From contig CAMBYC010000022.1 in NCBI GenBank assembly GCA_945871875.1, forward strand, positions 1 through 32,308: DNA of 32,308 nucleotides, in the 5' to 3' direction. Position numbers and translations under genes: made by a program. Position 1 is the stretch's first letter; every line of letters starts with the position of its first letter. Below are positions 16,141 to 24,763 of the stretch, in pieces. The stretch comes from Sphingobacterium thalpophilum (lineage in GTDB: Bacteria > Bacteroidota > Bacteroidia > Chitinophagales > Chitinophagaceae). The notes below the pieces were generated by a model. That model made no database searches, was not told the origin of the DNA, and worked only from the letters and a program-made list of their open reading frames with translations.

Positions 16141-18957
16141 GCTCAAATGCATACTTCTCTCCTTATACAACTGCCTAAAATAAGGATCTCTCAAATCTTT
16201 GATAAATCGAATGGCTTCTCCAGTTGATTTCATCTCTGGACCTAACTCTTTGTTTACTCCAGGGAACTTATCAAAACTGAAAACTGGTTCTTTTATGGCG
16301 AACCCTGTTAGTTTTTTCTCATACTCAAAATCAGTGAGCTTGTGTGTGCCCATCATAATTTTTGTTGCAATATTTAAATATGGTATTTGATATGCCTTGG
16401 CTATAAATGGCGTTGTTCTTGATGCTCTTGGATTTGCTTCTATCACATATACATTGGTGTTTTTTATCGCAAACTGTATATTGATTAATCCCTTTATGTT
16501 TAATGCTCTTGCAATCTTTTCTGCGTAATATTCCATAGTGGTAACTTCCATCGGACTCAAATTAAACGCCGGCAGCAAAGCATGTGAATCTCCACTATGA
16601 ATGCCCGCCGGTTCTATATGTTCCATCACGCCCATTACATGGAAATTCTCTCCGTCAAAAATACCGTCTATCTCCGCTTCTTGACATCTATCCAAGAAAT
16701 GATCTATCAATATTTTATTATCTGGCAAATGTTTTAATAAACTTACTACTGCCGATTCTAATTCATCATCGTTTATTACAATACGCATTCTTTGTCCGCC
16801 CAATACATAAGATGGACGAACCAAAACTGGGTAACCTACAGATTTTGCTACTTCTATGGCTTCATCTACCGTATAAGCAGTTCCGTAGTTTGGATATGGA
16901 ATGCTTAATTCTTTCAACATATCACTGAATCTGCCGCGATCTTCGGCTATATCCATATTGTCGAAAGATGTTCCAATTATCTTGATGCCTTTGTTGTGTA
17001 GTTTTTCTGCTAATTTTAGGGCTGTTTGTCCACCCAATTGAACAATTACACCTTCAGGTTTTTCGTGTTCTACAATTTCCCAAAGATTTTCCCAAAACAC
17101 TGGTTCAAAATACAATTTATCTGCAATGTCAAAATCTGTGGAAACGGTTTCTGGATTACAATTCACCATTATAGCTTCATAACCTGCTTCTTTAATAGCC
17201 AATAACCCATGAACACAACAATAATCAAATTCAATACCCTGACCAATTCTATTTGGCCCAGAACCTAGAACAATTATTTTTTTCTTTTCGGAAACGATAC
17301 TTTCGTTTTGTCCGCCATTTTCAAATGTGCTATAGAAATAAGGGGTTTTGGCTTCAAATTCTGCAGCACAAGTATCTACCATTTTAAATACCCTTGTAAT
17401 TCCAGCAGCTTTTCTTTTTTCGTAAAGAGTGTCTGCCGTTCCATCTCTCATAATCAAACAAATCTGTTCGTCAGAAAAACCATGTTGTTTGGCTTTTTTG
17501 ATCAAATTGGTTGGAATGGTTTCTAATTTATAACGTGCTATTTCTTTTTCAATAACACAAATCTTCTCTATTTCATATATAAACCAGCGGTCAATTAGAG
17601 TTGCTTGTACAATGGTTTTTACACTAATGCCCATCATTAAGGCATCTTTGATTCTAAAAATCCTGTCCCACTTTGGCACTTTCAGGTATTCAACAATTTC
17701 TTCTGCATGCATCATGCTTTTGCCGTAATAACCCAAACCAACAGCATTGTTTTCTAAACTTTGACAAGCTTTTTGCAAAGCCTCGGTAAAGCTTCTTCCA
17801 ATTGCCATTACTTCACCAACTGATTTCATTTGCAATCCGAGGGTATCGTCTGCACCTTTAAATTTATCAAAATTCCAGCGAGGTAGTTTTACAATCACAT
17901 AATCTAATGCCGGTTCAAAATATGCAGAGGTTGTTTGGGTAATCTGATTGCTCAATTCATCCAATGAAAACCCAAGTGCTAGTTTTGCAGCAATTTTAGC
18001 AATTGGGTATCCTGTGGCTTTTGATGCCAACGCTGAAGATCGACTAACCCTTGGATTAATTTCAATGGCAATAATTTCTTCAGTTTCGGGATTTAATGCA
18101 AATTGTACATTACATCCACCAGCAAAATTTCCTAAATCGCGCATCATTCTAATTGCTGTATTGCGCATCAATTGAAAAGCTGTATCGCTTAACGTCATCG
18201 CCGGTGCCACCGTAATGGAATCTCCAGTGTGCACGCCCATTGGATCAAAATTCTCAACTGTACATATAATTACTACATTGTCATTGGCATCTCTTAACAA
18301 TTCCAACTCAAATTCTTTCCAGCCTAAAACAGCTTTCTCAACCAATACTTCGTGAATTGGGGAAGCTGCCAAACCTCTTTTTAAAGCTTCATCTAAATCT
18401 TTCTTACCGTGAACAAATCCACCACCCGTTCCTCCAAGTGTAAATGATGGTCTAATAACCAATGGAAATCCAATTTCTTGTGCAAATTCTTTTCCTTCTA
18501 ACCAAGAATTTGCAGTGCGTGCTGGGGCAACCTGAATATCCATCGCAATCATCCATTGCCTAAACTTTTCACGATCTTCAGCTTTATCAATTGCTTTGAT
18601 GTCTACCCCAATCAATCTTACCCCATATTTTTCCCAAATGCCTAATTCGTCAGCTTCTTTGGCAAGATTCAACGCAGTTTGTCCACCCATAGTTGGCAAA
18701 ACTGCATCTATTTGATTTTCTTCTAATATTTGTTCTATCGATTCTACTTTCAAAGGCAGCAAATACACCTTATCTGCCATCATAGGATCGGTCATTATAG
18801 TAGCTGGATTGCTGTTTATCAATATCACTTTTACGCCTTCTTCACGTAAACTCCTCGCAGCCTGTGTACCAGAATAATCAAATTCACAAGCTTGTCCTAT
18901 AATAATTGGACCCGAACCGATAATCAATACTGATTGGATAGATTTGTCTTGTGGCAT
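16135..18957 (-). CDS. carB: Carbamoyl-phosphate synthase large subunit, no MGS domain
   Basis: CarB makes carbamoyl phosphate from ammonia (supplied by CarA from glutamine), bicarbonate and two ATP for pyrimidines and arginine. Both ATP-grasp halves are present: the first with 'SVLIIGSGPIIIGQACEFDYSG' and 'RPSFTLGGTGGG', the second with 'KKIIVLGSGPNRIGQGIEFDYC' and 'RPSYVLGGQRM'. The protein has 940 residues against about 1070 in E. coli and ends just after 'GPEMKSTGEAIRF', so the C-terminal MGS-like domain that binds UMP and ornithine is missing. I recall similarly short CarB proteins in other Bacteroidota, so this is probably a lineage trait. carA is not in the window. The stop codon lies in a dispersed repeat. 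Confidence 0.96.
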   Translation of the reverse strand: MPQDKSIQSVLIIGSGPIIIGQACEFDYSGTQAARSLREEGVKVILINSNPATIMTDPMMADKVYLLPLKVESIEQILEENQIDAVLPTMGGQTALNLAKEADELGIWEKYGVRLIGVDIKAIDKAEDREKFRQWMIAMDIQVAPARTANSWLEGKEFAQEIGFPLVIRPSFTLGGTGGGFVHGKKDLDEALKRGLAASPIHEVLVEKAVLGWKEFELELLRDANDNVVIICTVENFDPMGVHTGDSITVAPAMTLSDTAFQLMRNTAIRMMRDLGNFAGGCNVQFALNPETEEIIAIEINPRVSRSSALASKATGYPIAKIAAKLALGFSLDELSNQITQTTSAYFEPALDYVIVKLPRWNFDKFKGADDTLGLQMKSVGEVMAIGRSFTEALQKACQSLENNAVGLGYYGKSMMHAEEIVEYLKVPKWDRIFRIKDALMMGISVKTIVQATLIDRWFIYEIEKICVIEKEIARYKLETIPTNLIKKAKQHGFSDEQICLIMRDGTADTLYEKRKAAGITRVFKMVDTCAAEFEAKTPYFYSTFENGGQNESIVSEKKKIIVLGSGPNRIGQGIEFDYCCVHGLLAIKEAGYEAIMVNCNPETVSTDFDIADKLYFEPVFWENLWEIVEHEKPEGVIVQLGGQTALKLAEKLHNKGIKIIGTSFDNMDIAEDRGRFSDMLKELSIPYPNYGTAYTVDEAIEVAKSVGYPVLVRPSYVLGGQRMRIVINDDELESAVVSLLKHLPDNKILIDHFLDRCQEAEIDGIFDGENFHVMGVMEHIEPAGIHSGDSHALLPAFNLSPMEVTTMEYYAEKIARALNIKGLINIQFAIKNTNVYVIEANPRASRTTPFIAKAYQIPYLNIATKIMMGTHKLTDFEYEKKLTGFAIKEPVFSFDKFPGVNKELGPEMKSTGEAIRFIKDLRDPYFRQLYKERSMHLSK

Positions 18958-19020
18958 GTGTATTTAATTAAGACTTTAATAAAAAATAGACTTTGCCTTT
19001 GATGGCTTTTTTTTCGGCGG

Positions 19021-19050
19021 CAAAGGTAAGGGAATATAAAGTTTTTCAAT
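19021..19050 (-). promoter_or_regulatory. Near-consensus Bacteroidota promoter for carB
   Basis: On the minus strand ATTG (19047-19050) is followed after 18 bases by TACCTTTG (19021-19028), matching the TTTG-N19-TAnnTTTG pattern closely. Transcription would begin about 57 bases before the carB ATG. It is the best promoter in the window. Confidence 0.65.
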
Positions 19051-19131
19051 CAGTTTTAAGCTGTCATTGTACCTTAGTTGCATAAATAATTGTTTATTTT
19101 TCTGTATGTTTTTTTAAACCATAATTTATAA

Positions 19132-20817
19132 ATGAAGATTTCATTTTTTTTCTTGTTGATAATGATTGCTTTAAGCGGTGTTGCTCAAGTAAGTGAGGTA
19201 AAATTTGACACAAACTATTTTCGTTACCCATTGGATGGGGTTCCAAAGCTTAATTCAAATTTTGGTGAAATCAGACCTAACCATTTCCACATGGGTTTGG
19301 ATCTTAGTACGGGTGGCAAAGAAAACCTTCCAATTTATGCAGTTGCAGATGGATATGTTGGCAGAATCAAAATTGAAGAGGGTGGTTTTGGAAACGCTAT
19401 ATATATTTATCACCCTAATGGAACTTCTAGTTTGTACGCCCATCTTAATTTCTTTGCAAACCCAATAAGCCAATATGTTAAATTACAACAATATAAACTG
19501 GAATCTTGGTCGGTTGATTTGAAGCTTCCTTCAACTTTAATTCCAGTAAAAAAAGGTGATTTTATAGGCTATAGTGGCAATACGGGTGCATCTGAAGGTC
19601 CGCATGTTCATTTTGAAATAAGAAATGCTAAAACCGATGCTTGTTTTAATCCTTTATTGTTTGGATTTGGCATTAAGGATCTTTTAAATCCAATAGTTTA
19701 TAAACTTGCTGTGTATGATGCCAATTACAGTATATATGAACAAACGCCGATATTTGTTCCAATAATAGTATCAAAGAAAGGGTTAACTGCGAGTTATTTT
19801 AAAATTCAATCAGATAAAATTAGAATTGGAGTGATGGCTTCAGACTTGATATCTGGCTTTACCCGAAAATTTGGCATTTTTCAAACTGCATTGTTTGAAA
19901 ACGAAAAAACAATTGCTGGCTTTAAGTTGCAAGCCATCAGTTATGAAAAAACCCGTTATTTAAATGCACATGTGGATGTGCGAACGCTAAAAAGTGGAAA
20001 GGGTGCGTTTCAATCGCTTTTGACAAGTCCATCGGATAAATCTGGAATTTATACTACAGGATTGAATTCAATTGTATTTCCAGACAATCTTTTACGCAAT
20101 TTTAAATTGATTGTTTCAGATGTTGCAGGAAATAAAAAAGAGGTATTATTACAGCTTCAACGTTCATCTTCTCAATTAAAGAAATATTTTGTCAACAAGC
20201 AAAATGAAATGGTACCAAATGCAATAAATGTTTTTGAAACAACAGATTTGGAATTGTATTTGCCTGAAAATTGTTTATACGATACCATTCATTTTCAATA
20301 CAAATCAGTTCCCAATTCAATTGATGGGTCTTTTTCTAATAATCATATTTTGCATACCCCCACAGTGCTCTTGCAAGATAGTTTCACGGTTAGGATGAAA
20401 GCAAATAAAGCAATTCCAACTGGTTTAGAAAACAATATGGTTATGTTGATGAATATACCTGGGAAGCAGATTGCTCAAAAAGCAGTTTTAGCAAATGGAA
20501 TGTTTACATCTAAATTCAGAGATTTTGGCACTTGTTATTTGATGTTAGACAATATACCACCAGTGGTTTCAGGAATAATGAACAACGCCAATTTGTCAAG
20601 TGCTTCGCAGATTAATATTTTTGTTACAGACAATTATAAGAAAATTAAGTATTTCAGGGCAGAATTAGACGGCAAATTTTTGATGTTTAGCCAAAGGGGC
20701 AATAGATTTACTTATAATTTTGATGAAAATTGTGGAACTGGTGAACACATCCTAACCATAATTGTTAAAGATCTAGTAGAAAATACAACCGTAGAATCTG
20801 TTCACTTTAAAAGATAA
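19132..20817 (+). CDS. Secreted M23-family metallopeptidase
   Basis: The 561-residue protein has a cleavable signal peptide ('FFFLLIMIALSGVAQ'). A LytM/M23 domain follows at about residues 30-185: 'FHMGLDLS' gives the zinc His and Asp, and 'GPHVHFEI' the HxH. M23 domains cut peptidoglycan peptides or, when degenerate, regulate amidases; the zinc residues here look intact. The remaining roughly 370 residues form no domain I recognise and look beta-rich, ending 'EHILTIIVKDLVENTTVESV', which suggests a beta-sandwich. It acts in the periplasm or at the outer membrane. It is divergent from carB and is followed by bcp after 11 bases. Confidence 0.87.
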   Translation: MKISFFFLLIMIALSGVAQVSEVKFDTNYFRYPLDGVPKLNSNFGEIRPNHFHMGLDLSTGGKENLPIYAVADGYVGRIKIEEGGFGNAIYIYHPNGTSSLYAHLNFFANPISQYVKLQQYKLESWSVDLKLPSTLIPVKKGDFIGYSGNTGASEGPHVHFEIRNAKTDACFNPLLFGFGIKDLLNPIVYKLAVYDANYSIYEQTPIFVPIIVSKKGLTASYFKIQSDKIRIGVMASDLISGFTRKFGIFQTALFENEKTIAGFKLQAISYEKTRYLNAHVDVRTLKSGKGAFQSLLTSPSDKSGIYTTGLNSIVFPDNLLRNFKLIVSDVAGNKKEVLLQLQRSSSQLKKYFVNKQNEMVPNAINVFETTDLELYLPENCLYDTIHFQYKSVPNSIDGSFSNNHILHTPTVLLQDSFTVRMKANKAIPTGLENNMVMLMNIPGKQIAQKAVLANGMFTSKFRDFGTCYLMLDNIPPVVSGIMNNANLSSASQINIFVTDNYKKIKYFRAELDGKFLMFSQRGNRFTYNFDENCGTGEHILTIIVKDLVENTTVESVHFKR

Positions 20818-20828
20818 AAAATTACAAT

Positions 20829-21287
20829 ATGTTAGCAGTTGGTGAAAAAGCTCCTTCATTCAGTGGTTTAGACCAAAAAGGTATAGAAAAATCGCTTGAA
20901 GCTTATGCAGGTAAAAAGTTTGTTGTATTTTTTTATCCGGAGGATGATACCCCAACCTGCACAAAACAAGCCTGTAATTTGCGCGACAATTACCAATTGT
21001 TAAAAGACAATGGTTTTGAGGTTATAGGAGTTAGTCCAGACGAAGTAGCAAAACATGCAAAATACCAAGTGAAATACGAATTACCCTTCACATTAATAGC
21101 AGATCCAGAAAAAAAGATAATTGAAGCTTTCGGGGTTTGGGGCGAAAAAAACATGTATGGAAAAAAATATATGGGTTTACTGCGTACAACATTTGTAATC
21201 GATGAAAGCGGAACAATAATAGCGGTAATCAAAAAGCCAAGGGTTACAGAACATGCGGAGCAGATTTTGAAGGTAAGTATTAAGTAG
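20829..21287 (+). CDS. bcp: Thiol peroxidase, Bcp/PrxQ type
   Basis: This 152-residue peroxiredoxin reduces hydrogen and organic peroxides using thioredoxin. The N-terminus 'GEKAPSFSGLDQKG' and the active site 'FFYPEDDTPTCTKQACNLRD' are diagnostic: Cys44 is peroxidatic, and Cys49, five residues on, is the resolving cysteine of the atypical two-Cys Bcp class. 'GLLRTTFVIDESGTI' is the conserved C-terminal strand. It lies 11 bases after the M23 gene, probably in one transcript. The stop codon falls in a TAGTAAGTAG stretch of the dispersed repeat type. Confidence 0.95.
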   Translation: MLAVGEKAPSFSGLDQKGIEKSLEAYAGKKFVVFFYPEDDTPTCTKQACNLRDNYQLLKDNGFEVIGVSPDEVAKHAKYQVKYELPFTLIADPEKKIIEAFGVWGEKNMYGKKYMGLLRTTFVIDESGTIIAVIKKPRVTEHAEQILKVSIK

Positions 21288-21345
21288 TAAGTAGAATCTA
21301 CTACCCCCTGATTCCTAATTATTAATTCCTAATTAATAATTAATA
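21282..21345. repeat. Compound repeat filling the bcp/birA convergent spacer
   Basis: From the bcp stop the sequence reads AAGTAGTAAGTAGAATCTAC and continues into CCCCTG and repeated TAATTATTAATTCC-like units that include the birA stop codon. A small hairpin (AGTAG-AAT-CTACT) is present. The 45-base spacer between the genes is therefore all repeat-like, and probably serves as a terminator for both. Confidence 0.5.
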
Positions 21346-22070
21346 TAGTTTTCTCCATGGTTTAAAAACTCCGCTTCGGTGCTAAATACCTCCATTTGAC
21401 CATTGGCTGAAACACCTTTAATGGTTGCAGAAAAAACACGATTGTCTTTTTTGATGGTAACGACTTGTTCTTTTTTATACAATTTATTATTGTAATATTC
21501 CAAAACAGAAAGTTTACCTGTGTAAAGCTGGTTCCATCGAACTTGTAAACATTGAAACAAATTATTTAGCTGTTCCAAAAGATCAAATGTTTTTCCGGTA
21601 ATCTGCTTTAATGAAACAGGATTAGGTAAAATGGGGTCAAATTTTACTTCATTAATGTTAATTCCTATACCAATTACACAACGTTTCCAAGTTTGACCAG
21701 CAAATATGTTTTCAATTAATATTCCCCCTGCCTTTCTGTCACGCCAATAAATATCATTTGGCCATTTTATGCTTGTTTCTTCACCAGCTAGAGAACTAAA
21801 AAAATCGTAACAACCTGCAGCAATTGCTGCATTTCCTAAAAATATATCATTGATACTTAGGTTTTCAGGCTTTAATACAATTGAAACCATTATGTTTTGT
21901 CCAGCCTCACTCATCCATTTTTTACCTCTTTGTCCTTTGCCAGCAGTTTGTTCAAAAGTGAAATATGCTTGTCCATTTTTAGCCAAACCGTCAGTAACTT
22001 CTTGCATGGCATAAATGTTGGTACTATCAATGCTTGATAAGATTATGAGAGGTTTACCAATGTTAACCAT
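21333..22070 (-). CDS. birA: Biotin--[acetyl-CoA-carboxylase] ligase, catalytic form only
   Basis: BirA attaches biotin to the carrier domain of biotin-dependent carboxylases via biotinyl-AMP. 'IILSSIDSTNIYAMQ' is the conserved start of the ligase fold, 'TAGKGQRGKKWMSEAGQNIMVSI' corresponds to the GRGRRGR biotinyl-AMP loop, and 'SIKWPNDIYWRDRKAGGILIE' contains the catalytic lysine region. 'CVIGIGININ' follows. At 245 residues there is no N-terminal helix-turn-helix, so it should not act as a repressor like E. coli BirA. It is divergent from rsfS and convergent with bcp. Confidence 0.93.
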   Translation of the reverse strand: MVNIGKPLIILSSIDSTNIYAMQEVTDGLAKNGQAYFTFEQTAGKGQRGKKWMSEAGQNIMVSIVLKPENLSINDIFLGNAAIAAGCYDFFSSLAGEETSIKWPNDIYWRDRKAGGILIENIFAGQTWKRCVIGIGININEVKFDPILPNPVSLKQITGKTFDLLEQLNNLFQCLQVRWNQLYTGKLSVLEYYNNKLYKKEQVVTIKKDNRVFSATIKGVSANGQMEVFSTEAEFLNHGENYINY

Positions 22071-22174
22071 ATAATTTAGTAATAATTGATTAATTTTACA
22101 TGGAATTTATTATTATATTGTTTATAATCAGAAATTCTTATCAAAGCTTAGGTTAAAAAAATAAAATTATACAT

Positions 22175-22621
22175 TTGACAGAAGTACAATCAGTTAAAAC
22201 ACCGAGTAAAAAATCATCTCGGTTAACCAAAAGTAGTAAAATTTTAAAAGTTATCATTCAAGCAATTAAGGACAAAAAAGGTGAAAATATTGTTTCACTA
22301 GATTTGCGTCAAATTCCGGAAGCTGTTGCTGATTTCTTTATTATTTGTGAAGGTAGTGTAAATGTGCAGGTTAAAGCCATTGCAGATTATGTTGAGTACA
22401 AAGTGAAAGAAGAATGTGGTGAATCATCTTACAAACAAGAAGGATATCAATCTTTAGAGTGGGTTTTGGTTGATTATGTAAACGTTGTAGTACACGTTTT
22501 TCAAAGAGAACCTCGTAAGTTTTACCAATTAGAAGAGATGTGGAGCGATAGTGTTAGAGAAGAACATATTGATGAGCCGCCTCCAGCACGCAATTCGGAA
22601 TCAAAGAAACTAGTAAAATAA
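22175..22621 (+). CDS. rsfS: Ribosome silencing factor RsfS
   Basis: RsfS binds ribosomal protein uL14 and blocks subunit joining when nutrients are scarce. The Iojap-like domain is clear: '[38 protein letters not shown]' through '[39 protein letters not shown]'. A basic N-terminal extension and a polar tail flank it. The start is TTG at 22175: a TAA lies seven codons upstream and no ATG occurs before the domain. This TTG lies in TACATTTG, an exact -7 promoter consensus, so the start or the promoter reading needs checking. It leads into ftsH after 34 bases. Confidence 0.92.
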   Translation: MTEVQSVKTPSKKSSRLTKSSKILKVIIQAIKDKKGENIVSLDLRQIPEAVADFFIICEGSVNVQVKAIADYVEYKVKEECGESSYKQEGYQSLEWVLVDYVNVVVHVFQREPRKFYQLEEMWSDSVREEHIDEPPPARNSESKKLVK

Positions 22622-22655
22622 CTTTTTCAATTTTAAATACAGCACCGTAGAGCTC

Positions 22656-24752
22656 ATGTCAAAAGAACAAAATAAACCTAAACCTACTAAAGGTTCTGAT
22701 AACCAGGAAGATAAAAGTGGAATTAAAAATGGGCCTAAATTCAGTATTACATGGATTTATGCTGTAGTTGCGATTTTTATTCTAGGATATCAACTTGTGA
22801 GGGGTGTTACACCCGAGGCAAAAGAAATCAGCGAACTGCAATTTAGACGCGACATGTTGTTGAACAACGACGTGGAAAAGATTGAGCCTGTAATGAATAA
22901 AAACATTGTTAGGATTTATATTAAAAAAGAAAGCCTTAACAAAGATTATTACAAAAAATTATTAGGCGACAAATGGATACTGATTTCAAAAACCCAAGAA
23001 TTTCCTCATTTTGAATTCCAGTACTCTAAAGTTGATGATTACCAAAATACATTGGTAGATTACTTCAAAGCCAATCCACAAATAAATGAGGTACCAATAA
23101 ACCCAGTTTCTGAACCTGAATGGTTTGGTCCATTGGTAAATTTGTTGTTGCCATTGTTGATGTTTGGTCTCTTGTTTGTAGTAATGATGCGTAAAATGGG
23201 CGGCGGTGGAGCTCCAGGCGGCGGCGGACCAGGTGGTATTTTCAATATCGGAAAATCAAAAGCTCAATTGTTTGATAAAGGAACCAAAGTAAATATCACT
23301 TTCCAAGATGTTGCAGGTTTAGACGAAGCAAAGCAAGAAGTAATGGAAATTGTAGATTTCCTCAAGCATCCAAAGAAATATACTGCATTAGGGGGTAAAA
23401 TTCCTAAAGGTGCGTTATTGGTTGGCCCTCCAGGAACTGGTAAAACACTTTTGGCTAAAGCAATGGCTGGAGAAGCACAAGTTCCTTTTTTCTCACTTTC
23501 AGGTTCTGACTTTGTTGAATTGTTTGTGGGTGTAGGAGCCAGCAGGGTGCGTGATTTGTTTAAACAAGCTCGTGAAAAAGCTCCTTGTATCATCTTTATA
23601 GATGAAATTGATGCAATCGGTAGGGCAAGAGGTAAAAATATGATGATGAGCAACGATGAGCGTGAAAATACACTCAACCAATTGCTTGTTGAAATGGACG
23701 GTTTCGGTGGCGATAGCGGTATCATTATCCTTGCAGCAACCAATAGACCAGATGTTTTGGATAGTGCATTGTTACGTCCAGGTCGTTTTGACAGACAAAT
23801 TAGCATCGACAAACCAGATGTTGTTGGCCGTGAAGCTATTTTCCTCGTTCACTTAGGAATAATAAAGAAATCTGACAAACTTGATGTGCATAGACTTGCC
23901 GAATTAACACCTGGATTTGCTGGTGCTGATATCGCCAACGTTTGTAATGAAGCTGCTTTAATTGCAGCAAGAAAAGGCAAAACTGAAGTAGAAATGGATG
24001 ATTTTCAAGATGCTATCGACCGTGTAATTGGTGGATTGGAAAAGAAAAACAAAATCATTTCTCCAGAAGAAAAGAAAATAATCGCCTACCATGAAGCTGG
24101 TCACGCAGTTTGCGGTTGGTTTTTAGAACACGCTTATCCTCTTTTGAAAGTAACCATCGTTCCTAGGGGTGTTGCAGCACTTGGATATGCACAATATTCT
24201 CCAAAAGAACAATACCTCTACGATACTGAACAGTTAATGGATCAAATGTGTATGACTTTGGGCGGACGGGCAAGTGAAGATATTTTCTTCGGAAAAGTAT
24301 CTACCGGTGCTCAAAACGACTTACAGCAGATTACCAAAATGGCTTACAGCATGATTACCGTTTATGGTATGAACGACAAAATCGGTAACGTAAGTTTCTA
24401 TGATCCTACACAAGAAAATACCTTCACCAAACCTTACAGTGAAGAAACTGGCAAAATGATTGATAACGAAGTGAGATTGCTTATTGAAAAAGCTTATCAT
24501 CGTACAAAAGCTTTGTTAGAATCAAAACGCAAAGAGGTTGATGATTTGGCTCACGCTTTGCTAGACAAAGAAGTTTTACACCAACAAGATGTTGAATTGA
24601 TTATCGGTAAAAGACCTTACGAAGAAAAGAAAATGTTGTTAGACGAAGTTGTAAAAGTAGTAACAACAAATGAACCCGTTGTTCCTCCAGCTGAACCCGT
24701 AGTTCCTCCAACTGAACCTGTTGTTCCTCCAACTGAAATCTCTGAAGCATAA
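22656..24752 (+). CDS. ftsH: ATP-dependent zinc metalloprotease FtsH
   Basis: FtsH is the membrane-bound AAA+ protease that degrades misfolded membrane proteins and regulatory proteins. Two membrane helices (about residues 31-48 and 152-172) flank a periplasmic domain. The AAA module has '[13 protein letters not shown]' (Walker A, near 257-264), '[13 protein letters not shown]' (Walker B) and the second region of homology '[20 protein letters not shown]'. The zinc site is 'HEAGH' (479-483). A glycine-rich linker follows the second helix. The C-terminus carries three near-identical heptads, '[21 protein letters not shown]', not part of the conserved enzyme. It lies 34 bases after rsfS and 11 before lutC. 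Confidence 0.98.
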   Translation: MSKEQNKPKPTKGSDNQEDKSGIKNGPKFSITWIYAVVAIFILGYQLVRGVTPEAKEISELQFRRDMLLNNDVEKIEPVMNKNIVRIYIKKESLNKDYYKKLLGDKWILISKTQEFPHFEFQYSKVDDYQNTLVDYFKANPQINEVPINPVSEPEWFGPLVNLLLPLLMFGLLFVVMMRKMGGGGAPGGGGPGGIFNIGKSKAQLFDKGTKVNITFQDVAGLDEAKQEVMEIVDFLKHPKKYTALGGKIPKGALLVGPPGTGKTLLAKAMAGEAQVPFFSLSGSDFVELFVGVGASRVRDLFKQAREKAPCIIFIDEIDAIGRARGKNMMMSNDERENTLNQLLVEMDGFGGDSGIIILAATNRPDVLDSALLRPGRFDRQISIDKPDVVGREAIFLVHLGIIKKSDKLDVHRLAELTPGFAGADIANVCNEAALIAARKGKTEVEMDDFQDAIDRVIGGLEKKNKIISPEEKKIIAYHEAGHAVCGWFLEHAYPLLKVTIVPRGVAALGYAQYSPKEQYLYDTEQLMDQMCMTLGGRASEDIFFGKVSTGAQNDLQQITKMAYSMITVYGMNDKIGNVSFYDPTQENTFTKPYSEETGKMIDNEVRLLIEKAYHRTKALLESKRKEVDDLAHALLDKEVLHQQDVELIIGKRPYEEKKMLLDEVVKVVTTNEPVVPPAEPVVPPTEPVVPPTEISEA
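24672..24734 (+). repeat. Three 21-bp in-frame repeats at the ftsH 3' end
   Basis: Units start at 24672, 24693 and 24714, each reading GAACC(C/T)GT(T/A)GTTCCTCCA followed by GCT or ACT. They encode EPVVPP(A/T) three times. The third base of codons varies slightly while the peptide is kept. Copy number could vary between strains by slippage without breaking the frame. Confidence 0.9.
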
Positions 24753-24763
24753 AATAATTTCTT

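Noticed and set aside
23264-23812. 182-residue minus-strand ORF
   Set aside because: It is the antisense shadow of the ftsH AAA domain, rich in Ser and Pro as expected from reverse reading.
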